From Bog-756 sp963725395 (GTDB lineage Bacteria; Actinomycetota; Acidimicrobiia; Acidimicrobiales; RAAP-2): DNA of 64,000 nucleotides. Made by a program: the position numbers and the translations under genes. The stretch is taken from NCBI GenBank assembly GCA_963725395.1, contig CAVRYH010000009.1:366200-430199 (forward strand). The letters run 5' to 3'. The notes beneath the pieces were generated by a model, which saw nothing but the letters and a program-made list of their open reading frames with translations, had not been told where the DNA came from and ran no database searches. Below, in pieces: positions 25,660 to 34,442 of this stretch. Each line of letters opens with the position of its first letter. Within the stretch, counting starts at the first letter, position 1.

Positions 25660-27975
25660 ATGGATGACGGTGGAGACGGCCGATCCGACGAGTCAGCCCC
25701 GGCGGACCTTCCGCTGCACCGGGCGCTGGGACTGACCGACGGTGAGCGGGACGAGGTGGAGGCCATCCTGAGGCGCCCGCCCAATCACCTCGAGCTCGCC
25801 CTGTTCGCCGTCATGTGGAGCGAGCACTGCTCGTACAAATCCTCGCGGGTGCACCTGAAGCGTCTGCCCACCGAGGCCCCCCACGTCCTGGTGGGCCCGG
25901 GCGAGAATGCCGGGGTCATCGACGCCGGCGACGGCATCGCCGTGGCCATCCGGATCGAGAGCCACAACCATCCGTCGGCCATCGAGCCCTATCAGGGCGC
26001 GGCCACCGGCGTGGGGGGGATCCTGCGCGACATCTTCACCATGGGGGCCCGGCCCATCGCCGTCATGGACCCCCTGTTCTTCGGGGACCCGGGTGATGCC
26101 CGCCAGCAGTGGCTGATCGAGGGCGTCGTGGCCGGGATCTCCGGTTACGGGAACTCGGTCGGCGTGCCCACCGTCGGCGGTGAGCTGACCTTCAACGACT
26201 GCTACGCCCAGAACCCGTTGGTCAACGTGCTGTGCCTGGGTGTCCTGCCGACCGACCGCCTCGTGTTGGGCGCGGCCACCGGGGTCGGCAATCTGGCGGT
26301 GCTGCTCGGCTCGGCCACCGGACGGGACGGGATCGGCGGGGTGAGCGTGCTGGCGTCGGCCGGCTTCGGTGGTGGCGACGCCGGGAGCGAAGACGCCAAG
26401 CGACCGAGCGTGCAGGTGGGCGATCCCTATGAGGAGAAGCGGCTGATCGAAGCGTGCCTCGAACTGCTCGACGCCAAGCTGGTGGTCGGGATCCAGGACC
26501 TCGGCGGCGCCGGGCTGGTGTGCGCAACCAGCGAGACGGCGGCCCGGGGCGGGGTGGGCATGGACGTCGACGTCACGGCTGTGCCCCGTCGGGAACCCGG
26601 GATGGCCCCCTACGAGGTGATGACGTCGGAGAGCCAGGAGCGGATGCTGGCCATCGTCACCCCCGCCGATCTGGACCGGGTGGAGGAGGTGTGCCGCCGC
26701 TGGGAGGTCCGCTCCGCCGTGGTCGGCCGCGTCACCGAGCCCCCGGCCGGCCAGCCCGGCCGACTCCGGATCCTCGAGGGGTTCGCCGGTGAGGTGCTGG
26801 GCGACGTCCCCGCCGGGGCCCTGAGCGACGAGGCACCGCTCTACCGGCGGCCGATGGCCAGGCCCGGGGACCAGGACGCCCGCGCCGACGACGACCCCGG
26901 GGCTCTGGCCCCTCCGGCCGACTGCGGACCGGACGTGGCGGCGATGCTGACCGACCCGTCGTGGGTCTACCGGCAGTACGACCATCAGCTGTTCCTCAAC
27001 ACGGTGGAAGGGCCGGGCGGGGATGCGGCCGTCCTCCGGCTGGCCGGCCCGGGTCTTCCCGGCTCCGAGCGGGGCCTGGCCCTCTCGACGGATTCCAACC
27101 CCGCCTGGTGCTCGATCGACCCCCGGGCGGGGACCGCGGCAACGGTGGCCGAGGGTGCCCTCAACGTGGCCTGCGCCGGGGCGAGGCCGATGGCGGTGGT
27201 CAACTGCCTCAACTTCGGCAACCCCGAGCACCCCGAGGTCATGTGGCAGCTGTCCGAGGCCGTCGACGGGATGACCGAGGCCTGCCTGGCCCTCGGCCTT
27301 CCGGTCATCGGTGGGAACGTGAGCCTCTACAACGAGAGCTTTGGCGTGGACATCGACCCGACGCCGGTCATCGGCACGCTCGGCCTCATCGACCGCCTCG
27401 CCGTGCGGCCGCCCGGCTCGGGCCTGGTGGAAGGGGCCACGCTCGTCCTGTTGGACGCGAGCGTCGGGTCCACCACGTCCCGACGGCAGCCCCCCTCCCT
27501 GGCCGGCTCGCGGTGGGCCGTCGAGCGCCGGGGCCACCGCAACGGCACGCTGCCGTTGCTCGATCTGGCCGGGCACCGGCGCCTGGTCGAGTTCGTCTGC
27601 GACCTCGTGGGTGAGGGCGTGGCCGGGGGTGAGGCCCTGGTGGCGGGAGTCCATGACGTCTCCGGTGGCGGCCTGGGCCTGGCCCTCGCCGAGATGTCGG
27701 TGAGGTCGGGGGTCGGCCTGCAGGTTGCCGGGGTGGGCGATCACCACGAACTGTTCACCGAGGCGCCCTCCCGGGTGGTCCTGTGCACGACCCGCCGGTC
27801 CGAGCTCATCACGAGGGCGGCCGAGGCGGGGGTGGCGTTCAGGGTGCTGGGCCAGACAGGCGGCGATCGGTTGGTGGTCGAGGGGCTCCTCGACGAGCCC
27901 GTCGACGGACTGACCCGGTCGTGGCGGGGACGACTGCCCTCGATCCTGGACGACCTTCCGCCGGTGATGAACTGA
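25660..27975 (+). CDS. purL: FGAM synthase large subunit PurL
   Basis: ATP-dependent amination of FGAR to FGAM using ammonia from PurQ. The 771-residue product has the short (small) PurL architecture: M-W-S-E-H-C-S-Y-K-S-S near residue 50, the P-G-E-N-A-G-V-I ATP-loop, R-I-E-S-H-N-H-P-S-A-I-E-P, and two AIRS-like halves with G-G-N-V-S-L-Y-N-E-S in the second. ATG 25660 has no Shine-Dalgarno sequence; a TACGCT -10 seven bases upstream suggests a leaderless mRNA. Together with purS and purQ it completes the enzyme. Confidence 0.96.
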   Translation: MDDGGDGRSDESAPADLPLHRALGLTDGERDEVEAILRRPPNHLELALFAVMWSEHCSYKSSRVHLKRLPTEAPHVLVGPGENAGVIDAGDGIAVAIRIESHNHPSAIEPYQGAATGVGGILRDIFTMGARPIAVMDPLFFGDPGDARQQWLIEGVVAGISGYGNSVGVPTVGGELTFNDCYAQNPLVNVLCLGVLPTDRLVLGAATGVGNLAVLLGSATGRDGIGGVSVLASAGFGGGDAGSEDAKRPSVQVGDPYEEKRLIEACLELLDAKLVVGIQDLGGAGLVCATSETAARGGVGMDVDVTAVPRREPGMAPYEVMTSESQERMLAIVTPADLDRVEEVCRRWEVRSAVVGRVTEPPAGQPGRLRILEGFAGEVLGDVPAGALSDEAPLYRRPMARPGDQDARADDDPGALAPPADCGPDVAAMLTDPSWVYRQYDHQLFLNTVEGPGGDAAVLRLAGPGLPGSERGLALSTDSNPAWCSIDPRAGTAATVAEGALNVACAGARPMAVVNCLNFGNPEHPEVMWQLSEAVDGMTEACLALGLPVIGGNVSLYNESFGVDIDPTPVIGTLGLIDRLAVRPPGSGLVEGATLVLLDASVGSTTSRRQPPSLAGSRWAVERRGHRNGTLPLLDLAGHRRLVEFVCDLVGEGVAGGEALVAGVHDVSGGGLGLALAEMSVRSGVGLQVAGVGDHHELFTEAPSRVVLCTTRRSELITRAAEAGVAFRVLGQTGGDRLVVEGLLDEPVDGLTRSWRGRLPSILDDLPPVMN

Positions 27976-28039
27976 CGATCTCCGAGGGGTCGGCGAGGTG
28001 GTCGCCGTACGTCGGTGCCGCCGGTCGCCGCGGTCGGTC

Positions 28040-28888
28040 CTAAGGCCGAGGTCGGCGCCCCTCCAGCTGGGCCAGGACCCGGTCGGGGACCCTGAGGTCG
28101 CCCTGACCCGTCCCGATGGCGAGATCGGGCTTGGTGCGGCCGTGGTAGTCGGAACCGCCGGTCGTGACCAGGTCGAAGCGTCGGGCCATGTTCCCGAGCT
28201 CCTGGCGCTGGCGCGGCGAATACCTCCCGTAGATCGCCTCGATCCCTCCGAACCCGGCATCGGCGAGCTCGCCGACCAACCGGGACAGGGCGGCACCCTC
28301 CAGTCCAGTGCTGTAGGGATGGGCGAGGACGGCCACGCCTCCGGATGCACGGGCCAGCCCGGCGACGTCGGACCCGGTCAGTCGGCCCTTCGGGACGTAG
28401 CCGGGTCGGCCGTTGGCCAGGAAACGGTCGAAGGCGTCGTCGAGCGACTGCGCCGCTCCCGCCGCCACGAGGGCCTGCGCGAAGTGGGGTCGGCCGACGC
28501 CCTCCTCGCCGCCGGCGATGGCCACCACCTGGTCGTAGGTGATGGGCACCCCGAGTGCCACCAGCCGATCGACCAGGGCGAGATTGCGCTCGTGCCGGTC
28601 ATCCCGGAGGCGTCGGAGTTCGTCGCCGAGCGGGCTCCCCTCGTCGTCCACGAAGTAGACGAGGACGTGGAGGCCCCCGGGGCCGACGGGGATGCAGGAG
28701 ACCTCGCACCCCGGGACGAGAGTGATGCCGAGCTCCTCGGCCCGCCGCCGGGCCGGTGCGACCCCGGCCAACGAGTCGTGGTCGGTGAGGGCCACCGCAC
28801 TGCACCCGGCCTCGACGGCCAGTTCGGGAACCCTGGTGGGGTCGTCGCTGCCGTCGGAGACGTTCGAGTGGGTGTGCAGGTCGATCAC
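28040..28888 (-). CDS. PHP-domain phosphoesterase (TrpH/YciV-like)
   Basis: PHP enzymes hydrolyse phosphoesters with a trinuclear metal site; the RNase AM/YciV branch acts on 5' ends of RNA or on 3',5'-bisphosphonucleotides. The 282-residue product has all motifs: I-D-L-H-T-H-S-N-V-S-D-G-S at the start, A-L-T-D-H-D-S, P-G-C-E-V-S, V-L-A-H-P-Y-S and T-G-G-S-D-Y-H-G. GTG 28888 puts the first metal motif at residue 3 as in homologues; TAGCCT lies seven bases before it. It is antisense between purL and purF; the substrate is not determinable from sequence. Confidence 0.85.
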   Translation of the reverse strand: MIDLHTHSNVSDGSDDPTRVPELAVEAGCSAVALTDHDSLAGVAPARRRAEELGITLVPGCEVSCIPVGPGGLHVLVYFVDDEGSPLGDELRRLRDDRHERNLALVDRLVALGVPITYDQVVAIAGGEEGVGRPHFAQALVAAGAAQSLDDAFDRFLANGRPGYVPKGRLTGSDVAGLARASGGVAVLAHPYSTGLEGAALSRLVGELADAGFGGIEAIYGRYSPRQRQELGNMARRFDLVTTGGSDYHGRTKPDLAIGTGQGDLRVPDRVLAQLEGRRPRP

Positions 28889-28905
28889 TGCGGCGAGGCT
28901 ACCGG

Positions 28906-28965
28906 GGGCGCGGATCCGACCATCGGACGGGCGCGGATCCGACCTCCGGGCATCCGGATGCGACC
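28906..28965. repeat. Three direct repeats (CGGATSCGACC) in the PHP-purF divergent region
   Basis: CGGATCCGACC occurs at 28911 and 28934, and CGGATGCGACC at 28955, spacings of 23 and 21 bases or about two helical turns. The first two copies are embedded in an identical 16-mer (28906-28921 and 28929-28944). Their location between divergent genes, upstream of purF, makes them a plausible regulator-binding array. Confidence 0.55.
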
Positions 28966-29018
28966 GGGCGGTGCGCGGGCCGCCCACCCCACTAGGCTGG
29001 GTTGGCACGGTGATGCCG

Positions 29019-29075
29019 ATGTGTGGCCTAATCGTGTTCCAGGACGAGCCCGACGACCCCCGGTGTGTGCGGTGA
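29019..29075 (+). other. Short leader ORF before purF resembling a GATase N-terminus
   Basis: An 18-codon frame starts ATG 29019 and ends TGA 29073-29075, eight bases before the purF ATG. Its product begins M-C-G-L-I-V-F-Q, strikingly like the processed N-terminus of class II amidotransferases. It may be a leader peptide, a relic of an N-terminal duplication, or chance. Confidence 0.3.
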
Positions 29076-29082
29076 CGAACCG

Positions 29083-30558
29083 ATGATGGAGGCCAAGGAA
29101 GCGTGCGGTGTCTTCGGGGTGTACGCCCCGGGACGCTCGGTAGCCCATCTGACGTTCGACGGGCTCTACGCCCTGCAGCACCGGGGCCAGGAATCGGCCG
29201 GCATGGCGGTCAGCGACGGCGATGCGATCACCGTCCTGAAGGACATGGGTCTGGTCACCACCGTGTTCGACGAGCGCAAGCTCTCCGGGTTGCGCGGTCA
29301 CCTGGCCATCGGACACACCCGGTACTCCACCGCCGGATCCAGTGACTGGATGAACGCCCAGCCGGTGTTCCGCGGCGTCGGGCGCGCCGGGTTCGCCCTC
29401 GGCCACAACGGGAACCTGACCAACACCGCCGAGCTGGCCGAATCGGCCGGGATGCTGCCCGGCCTCGTCTCGTCCGACAGCGACCTGGTGGCCGAGTTGC
29501 TCGGCCAGGCCTTCCCTCCCGACCTGCCCGAGCGGACCGTGGCCGAGATCGGCGACGACCTCGAGCACGCGCTGCTCAAGGTGCTGCCGTCGGTCGAGGG
29601 CGCGTTCTCCTTCGTGCTGCTCGACGCCGACCGGTTGATCGGGGTGCGCGACCCTAACGGCTTCCGACCGCTCTGCCTCGGTCGCCTGGAGGCGACCGCC
29701 GAGTTTGAGCAGGGCTGGGTGCTGGCCTCGGAGTCCCCCGCGCTCGACGTGATCGGTGCGACGTTCATCCGAGAGCTCGAACCCGGCGAGATGGTGGTGA
29801 TCGACGGCAAGGAGGTGCGGTCGGAGCAGCCGTTCGCCGAGGAGCGACTCGATCCCAAACTCTGCATCTTCGAGTTCGTCTACTTCGCCCGGCCCGACAC
29901 CACGCTCTACGGCAACGAGGTCCACGGTGCCCGACGGCGAATGGGCCAGCTGCTCGCCACCCAGAGGCCGGTGGCCGCCGACCTGGTGATGGGCGTGCCC
30001 GATTCGGGTGTGCCCGCCGCCGAGGGCTACGCACTGTCCTCGGGCATCCCCTACGGTCAGGGACTGGTGAAGAACCGCTACATCGGCCGGACGTTCATCG
30101 CGCCGACCCAGGCCGAACGGGCCAACGGCGTGCGGCGCAAGCTCAATCCGCTCCGGGAGAACATCACCGGCAAGCGACTGATCGTCGTCGACGACTCGAT
30201 CGTGCGCGGCACGACGACCAGGGCCATGGTGACGATGCTCCGGGAGGCGGGGGCCACCGAGGTGCACCTTCGGATCTCTTCGCCGCCGTTCCGGTGGCCG
30301 TGCTACTACGGCATCGACACGCCAGACCGCAACGAGTTGCTGGCCTCGATCAAGACGCTCGATGAGATCGTCGAATTCCTCGACGTCGACTCGCTCGAGT
30401 ACCTGACGCTCGAACATTTGGTCGAGGCCATCGACGCGCCGGGTGCCGGTTTCTGCGACGCCTGCCTCACCGGCCATTACCCGGTGCCGGTCGCCGTCCC
30501 GGTGGAGCTGTCCGAACGACCGGAGCTCAGTGGTGCGACCAGTGGCACCCAGGCGTGA
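29083..30558 (+). CDS. purF: Amidophosphoribosyltransferase (glutamine PRPP)
   Basis: Committing step of purine synthesis: PRPP plus glutamine to phosphoribosylamine. After a short propeptide, the Ntn nucleophile Cys lies in E-A-C-G-V-F-G (residue 8 from ATG 29083), so autocleavage is expected. Other motifs are R-G-Q-E-S-A-G, G-H-T-R-Y-S-T and the PRPP loop V-V-D-D-S-I-V-R-G-T-T. Cys residues in K-L-C-I-F-E-F, W-P-C-Y-Y and F-C-D-A-C match the 4Fe-4S ligands of the Bacillus-type enzyme. A GTG at 29065 is an alternative start. purM overlaps the stop. Confidence 0.96.
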   Translation: MMEAKEACGVFGVYAPGRSVAHLTFDGLYALQHRGQESAGMAVSDGDAITVLKDMGLVTTVFDERKLSGLRGHLAIGHTRYSTAGSSDWMNAQPVFRGVGRAGFALGHNGNLTNTAELAESAGMLPGLVSSDSDLVAELLGQAFPPDLPERTVAEIGDDLEHALLKVLPSVEGAFSFVLLDADRLIGVRDPNGFRPLCLGRLEATAEFEQGWVLASESPALDVIGATFIRELEPGEMVVIDGKEVRSEQPFAEERLDPKLCIFEFVYFARPDTTLYGNEVHGARRRMGQLLATQRPVAADLVMGVPDSGVPAAEGYALSSGIPYGQGLVKNRYIGRTFIAPTQAERANGVRRKLNPLRENITGKRLIVVDDSIVRGTTTRAMVTMLREAGATEVHLRISSPPFRWPCYYGIDTPDRNELLASIKTLDEIVEFLDVDSLEYLTLEHLVEAIDAPGAGFCDACLTGHYPVPVAVPVELSERPELSGATSGTQA

Positions 30559-31745
30559 GCGGACCGCCCGCCGAACCGACCCCGACACAGGCCGAACCAA
30601 ACGACGGTTCCGTGCGTGACGGCCGCCACGGCCGGGCTGACCCGGGCGACCGGCCGGCCACCTACGCCGGGGCCGGTGTCGACATCGATGCGGGCGAGCG
30701 TGCGGTCGACCTCATCAGACCCCTGGTCGCCTCCACGCGCCGCCCCGAGGTGCTCGGCGGCCTGGGTGACTTCGGGGGTCTCTTCGCTCTGGACACCGTC
30801 AACTATCGCCAGCCGGTGCTGGTGGCCGGCACCGACGGGGTCGGCACCAAGGCTCTGGTGGCCCAGGCCACGGGGCGCTTCGCCACCATCGGGATCGACC
30901 TGGTGGCGATGTGCGTGGACGACCTGGTGTGCCAGGGGGCCGAACCGCTGTTTCTCCTGGACTACATCTCGACCGGCGCCGTCGACCCCGAACAGATGGC
31001 CGATCTGGTCGAAGGGGTGGCGGAGGGATGCCGCCAGGTGGGTGCCACCCTGCTCGGCGGTGAGATGGCGGAGCACCCCGGCGTCATGAAGCCCGGCGAA
31101 TTCGACCTAGTCGGCTTCGCCGTCGGCGTCGTCGAACGAGCGGAGGTGCTCGGGCCCCCGCGGGTGCGGGTCGGGGACGTCCTTATCGGACTCGTCTCCC
31201 CGGGTCTGCGGTGCAACGGGTACACCCTCGCCCGCCATGTACTGCTGGAACGGGCCGGGCACACGCTGGACGGGCCGGCGTGGCCCGGCGCCGGACTCAC
31301 CCTGGCCGACGAACTGCTCCGGCCCTCGGTCATCTACACCCCCGCGGTGCGGGCCGCCATCTCGGCCACCTCCGCCGGCACACCTTCCGGGTCGGCCGTG
31401 CATGCGGCGGCCCACATCACCGGGGGAGGGTTCGCCGGCAACCTGCCCCGGGCGCTGCCCGACGGGATGCGGGCGGTGGTCGACCGGTCGACGTGGGACG
31501 TCCCGCCCATCTTCGGTGAGATCCGCCGCCTCGGCCACGTGGACGACGAGGAGATGGCCCGGGTGTTCAACCTCGGGCTCGGCATGATCCTCCTCGTCGG
31601 CGAGGAAGGTGCTGCCGGGGCCCTCGAAGCCTTGCGCGATTCCGGCGTGGACGCGAGGGCGGTCGGCCGGGTCGAGCCCGGCCTACGCGGGGTCGAGTTC
31701 GCCGGCGGCCCGTTCTGGCCGGCCGAGGAGGCCGCCCCGACGTGA
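30555..31745 (+). CDS. purM: AIR synthetase (phosphoribosylformylglycinamidine cyclo-ligase)
   Basis: Cyclises FGAM to AIR with ATP. The 396-residue product carries a nonconserved N-terminal extension of about 35 residues, then Y-A-G-A-G-V-D-I-D-A-G, G-G-F-G-G-L-F-type G-D-F-G-G-L-F, G-T-D-G-V-G-T-K, L-L-G-G-E-M-A-E-H-P and I-T-G-G-G-F-A-G-N-L-P. GTG 30555 overlaps the purF TGA. An internal start nearer the conserved core is possible because the extension is not typical. Confidence 0.95.
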   Translation: MSGPPAEPTPTQAEPNDGSVRDGRHGRADPGDRPATYAGAGVDIDAGERAVDLIRPLVASTRRPEVLGGLGDFGGLFALDTVNYRQPVLVAGTDGVGTKALVAQATGRFATIGIDLVAMCVDDLVCQGAEPLFLLDYISTGAVDPEQMADLVEGVAEGCRQVGATLLGGEMAEHPGVMKPGEFDLVGFAVGVVERAEVLGPPRVRVGDVLIGLVSPGLRCNGYTLARHVLLERAGHTLDGPAWPGAGLTLADELLRPSVIYTPAVRAAISATSAGTPSGSAVHAAAHITGGGFAGNLPRALPDGMRAVVDRSTWDVPPIFGEIRRLGHVDDEEMARVFNLGLGMILLVGEEGAAGALEALRDSGVDARAVGRVEPGLRGVEFAGGPFWPAEEAAPT

Positions 31746-32311
31746 GCGGCGATCTTCCGCCGACCCGGTTCGAGGCCCTCCGGGACCATCTCTTGGCGCA
31801 TGCCGTCAAGCGCGGTGAGTTCACGCTCAAGTCGGGCCGCAAGAGCAGCTGGTTCATCGACTCCAAGCAGACCGTCTGCCGACCCGAGGCCATGGGGTTG
31901 GTGGCCGAGGGCGTCCTGTCGGTGATCCCCGACGAGGTGACGGCCATCGGCGGCCTGACCATGGGCGCCGACCCGGTGGCCTTCGTCACGGCCGGCATCG
32001 CCTCCACGAAGGGACGGATGCTGAAGGCGTTCAGTGTGCGCAAAGAGGTCAAGGACCACGGAGGAGGCGGCCGGATCGCCGGGGCGCTCGACCGGGGGGA
32101 CCGCGTGGTGGTGACCGAGGACACGGTGACCCGGGGCACCTCGCTGCTCGAGGCGGCCCACGCGGTAGCCGAGGCCGGAGCCGTGCCGGTGCTGCTCGTC
32201 GCCGTGGTGGACCGGGGAGGCACGGTCGAGGCGATGGCGGCGGCCGAGGGCATCCCCTTCCGCGCACTGCTCACCGCACCCGATCTCGGCTTCGATTTCG
32301 AGCAGGCCTGA
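31742..32311 (+). CDS. pyrE: Orotate phosphoribosyltransferase
   Basis: Joins orotate and PRPP to orotidine 5'-phosphate in pyrimidine synthesis. The 189-residue product has F-T-L-K-S-G-R-K-S-S-W-F-I-D near the start, K-E-V-K-D-H-G-G-G-G for the flexible PRPP loop, and V-V-V-T-E-D-T-V-T-R-G-T-S as the PRPP-binding motif, with E-D where many have D-D or E-D. It overlaps purM (GTGA), so a pyrimidine gene is coupled to two PRPP-pathway purine genes; both use PRPP. Confidence 0.93.
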   Translation: MSGDLPPTRFEALRDHLLAHAVKRGEFTLKSGRKSSWFIDSKQTVCRPEAMGLVAEGVLSVIPDEVTAIGGLTMGADPVAFVTAGIASTKGRMLKAFSVRKEVKDHGGGGRIAGALDRGDRVVVTEDTVTRGTSLLEAAHAVAEAGAVPVLLVAVVDRGGTVEAMAAAEGIPFRALLTAPDLGFDFEQA

Positions 32312-32364
32312 TCCGGCCCCGGCCCCGGCCCCGATGGTGGGGCGGGTACCGGGACCGGTGTGGG

Positions 32365-32381
32365 GGAGCGGCGTCCGCTCC
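32365..32381. terminator. Short GC hairpin between pyrE and padR
   Basis: GGAGCGG-CGT-CCGCTCC is a perfect 7-bp stem between converging genes. No T-run follows. It is a weak but sensibly placed terminator. Confidence 0.4.
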
Positions 32382-32387
32382 TGACGG

Positions 32388-33131
32388 TCAGTCGGGGGCG
32401 ACGTCGGAGCCGGGAGTGGCCTCGTCGGCCTCGGTGCCGTCTTGCTCCTCGTCGGTCGTCGTCCCGTCGGCGAGCACCAGGTAAATACGGCGCCTGGTGT
32501 CGGTGAGGATCTCCCCGACCGCTTTGATCTGCTGGTCGCTCCCGGCCCGGCCCACCTGCACGATGGCGGCACCGACCTCGAACATGAGGCTCCTCAGGTC
32601 GACGAGGGACCGGTCGGCGCTCCGGGCCGCGTCCTCCCAGGGAGCGGGCCCGTCTCCTGCCTCCTCGGCCACCGCCCGGCCGGATTCGGTCAGGCTGAAG
32701 ACGCGACGGCCCTCCGAGCTGTCGGCGGTCACCAGGCCCTGGTCCTCCAGGGCCTGGAGGGTCGGATAGACCGAGCCCGGGCTCGGGCGCCAGGCGCCAC
32801 CACTGCGCTCCGTGAGCTCGGTGATGATTTGGTAGCCGTGCATCGGCTCCTCGGCGAGGAGGGCGAGGATCGCCGCCCGGACGTCACCCCGGCCCCGCTT
32901 GGGGCCCCGTCCGAACATGGGGGGGCCGAATCCCGGTCCGAACCCTCCGTGCCGCCCGAAGCCGGGGCCGAATCCGTCGGGACGGCCGCGACCCCTTCCC
33001 CGGCCGCCTCCCCGTCCGCGCTGGGTGCCGCCGAAGCGGTCATAGCGGTCGGCGCGCCCACCCCGGTCGGGAAAGCCCGGGCCACCCTGGCGGTCGTCGG
33101 TTGTCGTATCGAATCGTTTGTATCCGTGCAT
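32388..33131 (-). CDS. PadR-family transcriptional regulator with Gly/Arg-rich N-terminus
   Basis: The 247-residue protein has a low-complexity N-terminus (about 18-80: alternating Gly, Arg, Pro and Phe), then the PadR winged helix. That part contains R-A-A-I-L-A-L-L-A-E-E-P-M-H-G-Y-Q-I, the signature P-S-P-G-S-V-Y-P-T-L-Q-A-L-E and L-T-E-S-G-R-A-V-A. A helical dimerisation segment follows and the tail is acidic. ATG 33131 has AAGGAG upstream. An 18-bp palindrome near its promoter suggests autoregulation. The target is unknown; PadR proteins often control efflux or stress genes. Confidence 0.85.
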   Translation of the reverse strand: MHGYKRFDTTTDDRQGGPGFPDRGGRADRYDRFGGTQRGRGGGRGRGRGRPDGFGPGFGRHGGFGPGFGPPMFGRGPKRGRGDVRAAILALLAEEPMHGYQIITELTERSGGAWRPSPGSVYPTLQALEDQGLVTADSSEGRRVFSLTESGRAVAEEAGDGPAPWEDAARSADRSLVDLRSLMFEVGAAIVQVGRAGSDQQIKAVGEILTDTRRRIYLVLADGTTTDEEQDGTEADEATPGSDVAPD

Positions 33132-33183
33132 CGTGAAACTCCTTGGTCTGATTATGACGATCAGTCTCGATCGCTCTCGTATG

Positions 33184-33201
33184 ATCACGATATATCGTGA
33201 T
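33184..33201. promoter_or_regulatory. 18-bp palindrome, putative PadR operator
   Basis: ATCACGATATATCGTGAT is a perfect 18-bp palindrome in an AT-rich patch 53 bases upstream of the padR start. Actinobacterial PadR regulators typically bind such CGATATATCG-centred dyads and repress themselves. Nearby TCGATCGC and GATCAGTCTC may add weaker half-sites. Confidence 0.65.
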
Positions 33202-33314
33202 ACTACCGCTGTCAAGGGGCGTCCGTTGAGGGGTGGAGGGTGGGTGGCCGCCCCGCGACGTCCGGGCGGTCGGTCGGTCAGCACCGGGTCACGCCGGGCT
33301 GGAGGGTTGCTTCG

Positions 33315-34406
33315 CTACGGCGTGGAGCGGTAGGCGCTGACGACCGGGGCCAACTCCTCGGGGGTGGCCCCGTGCATGATGACCCCGTCGCACCCGAGGG
33401 CGAGTTGGCCGCGGACCGCTGCGGCGCACTGCTGCGGGGAACCGGTGGCGCTGGCGGCCAGCCACTCGTCCGGAATGAGCTGGGCGATGTGCTCCAACTG
33501 CTCAGTGGTGGCCAGGGAATCGATACCGCCGAGGAAGCCCGAAACCACCGGGTCGGCTCGGAACCGCTCCAGGACGGCAGGGTCCCAGTCGTTGGTGCGC
33601 ACCAGCAGGTCGCCGTACCCCTGGAGGTAGGTGGCCAGGCGGCCGACCGTCTTCATGAGCCGGCGGTCCTCCCCGACGTGGTCGCCCACGGTGGCGAGGC
33701 ACGACCACACCTTCACCCGGTCCGGATCCCGGCCGGCCCGTTCGGCCGCGGTCTTGACCGTGGTTACACAACGCCTCGTCGTCTCCTCGGTGAAGAACGT
33801 GTGCAGGACCACCTGATCGAAGCAGCGGCCGCCGAGGGCGAGCGAGTGGGGGCCGAACGCCACCAGCCCGAGCGGCAGCTCCTCGTCCACGGCCGCCAGG
33901 TACAGCACGGGGTAGGAGCCCGCGGGACCGTCGTGGCCGATGATCGCCTCCCCGCGGAAGAGCCGTCGCATGATGCCAGCGAAGTCCTCGAGCTCGGCTG
34001 TGGTGATGCGGGGGATGCCGTAGGTGTCCTGGATCACCGGGATGCCCCGGCCGAGGCCCAGGACGAACCGGCCCCCGGTCAGGCTCTGCATGGTCCTGGC
34101 CATGCCGGCGGTGATCATGGGGTGGCGGGTGTTGTGGTTGGTGGCGGCGGTGACGACGGTCAGGTACTCGCTCACCGCCCCGGCCGCACCCGAGAGCACG
34201 CCCGCCTCCTTCTTGTCGAACCGCTCGGAGATGAAGACCGAACCGAGTCCGAGCGCCTCGGCCAGGCGGATCTCGTCGATCAGGTCACGGGAGCTGTCGG
34301 CTTGGCCGGCCAACCCGTAGAACCCCAGTTCCGGCAGATCTGCGGCCCCCGGGTTGGGTCCGGGGCTCCGGGGGTCGCTGTCGGTTCTGGATCCTCGTCC
34401 GGGCAC
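33315..34406 (-). CDS. LLM-class F420-dependent oxidoreductase
   Basis: Luciferase-like TIM-barrel enzyme expected to use F420 or FMN. The 363-residue product has the family features A-E-A-L-G-L-G-S-V-F-I-S-E-R near the N-terminus, T-G-G-R-F-V-L-G-L-G-R-G, and a C-terminal G-V-I-M-H-G-A-T-P-E-E-L-A. The first 20 residues are Pro-rich. GTG 34406 has TACCCT six bases upstream, a leaderless pattern. Substrate unknown; this resembles the longer actinobacterial LLM subfamily found near lipid genes. Confidence 0.82.
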   Translation of the reverse strand: MPGRGSRTDSDPRSPGPNPGAADLPELGFYGLAGQADSSRDLIDEIRLAEALGLGSVFISERFDKKEAGVLSGAAGAVSEYLTVVTAATNHNTRHPMITAGMARTMQSLTGGRFVLGLGRGIPVIQDTYGIPRITTAELEDFAGIMRRLFRGEAIIGHDGPAGSYPVLYLAAVDEELPLGLVAFGPHSLALGGRCFDQVVLHTFFTEETTRRCVTTVKTAAERAGRDPDRVKVWSCLATVGDHVGEDRRLMKTVGRLATYLQGYGDLLVRTNDWDPAVLERFRADPVVSGFLGGIDSLATTEQLEHIAQLIPDEWLAASATGSPQQCAAAVRGQLALGCDGVIMHGATPEELAPVVSAYRSTP

Positions 34407-34442
34407 CGGGGAAGGGTAGCAATGCCGGCCGGCCCCGCCCCT

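Noticed and set aside
25184..25735. 183-residue rightward ORF in the gap before purL
   Set aside because: It runs into the purL start, lacks a ribosome-binding site and shows no recognisable motif. Kept only as a note in the gap entry.
25693..28350. 885-residue leftward ORF opposite purL
   Set aside because: Antisense shadow of purL; composition dominated by Gly, Arg, Pro and His without domain structure.
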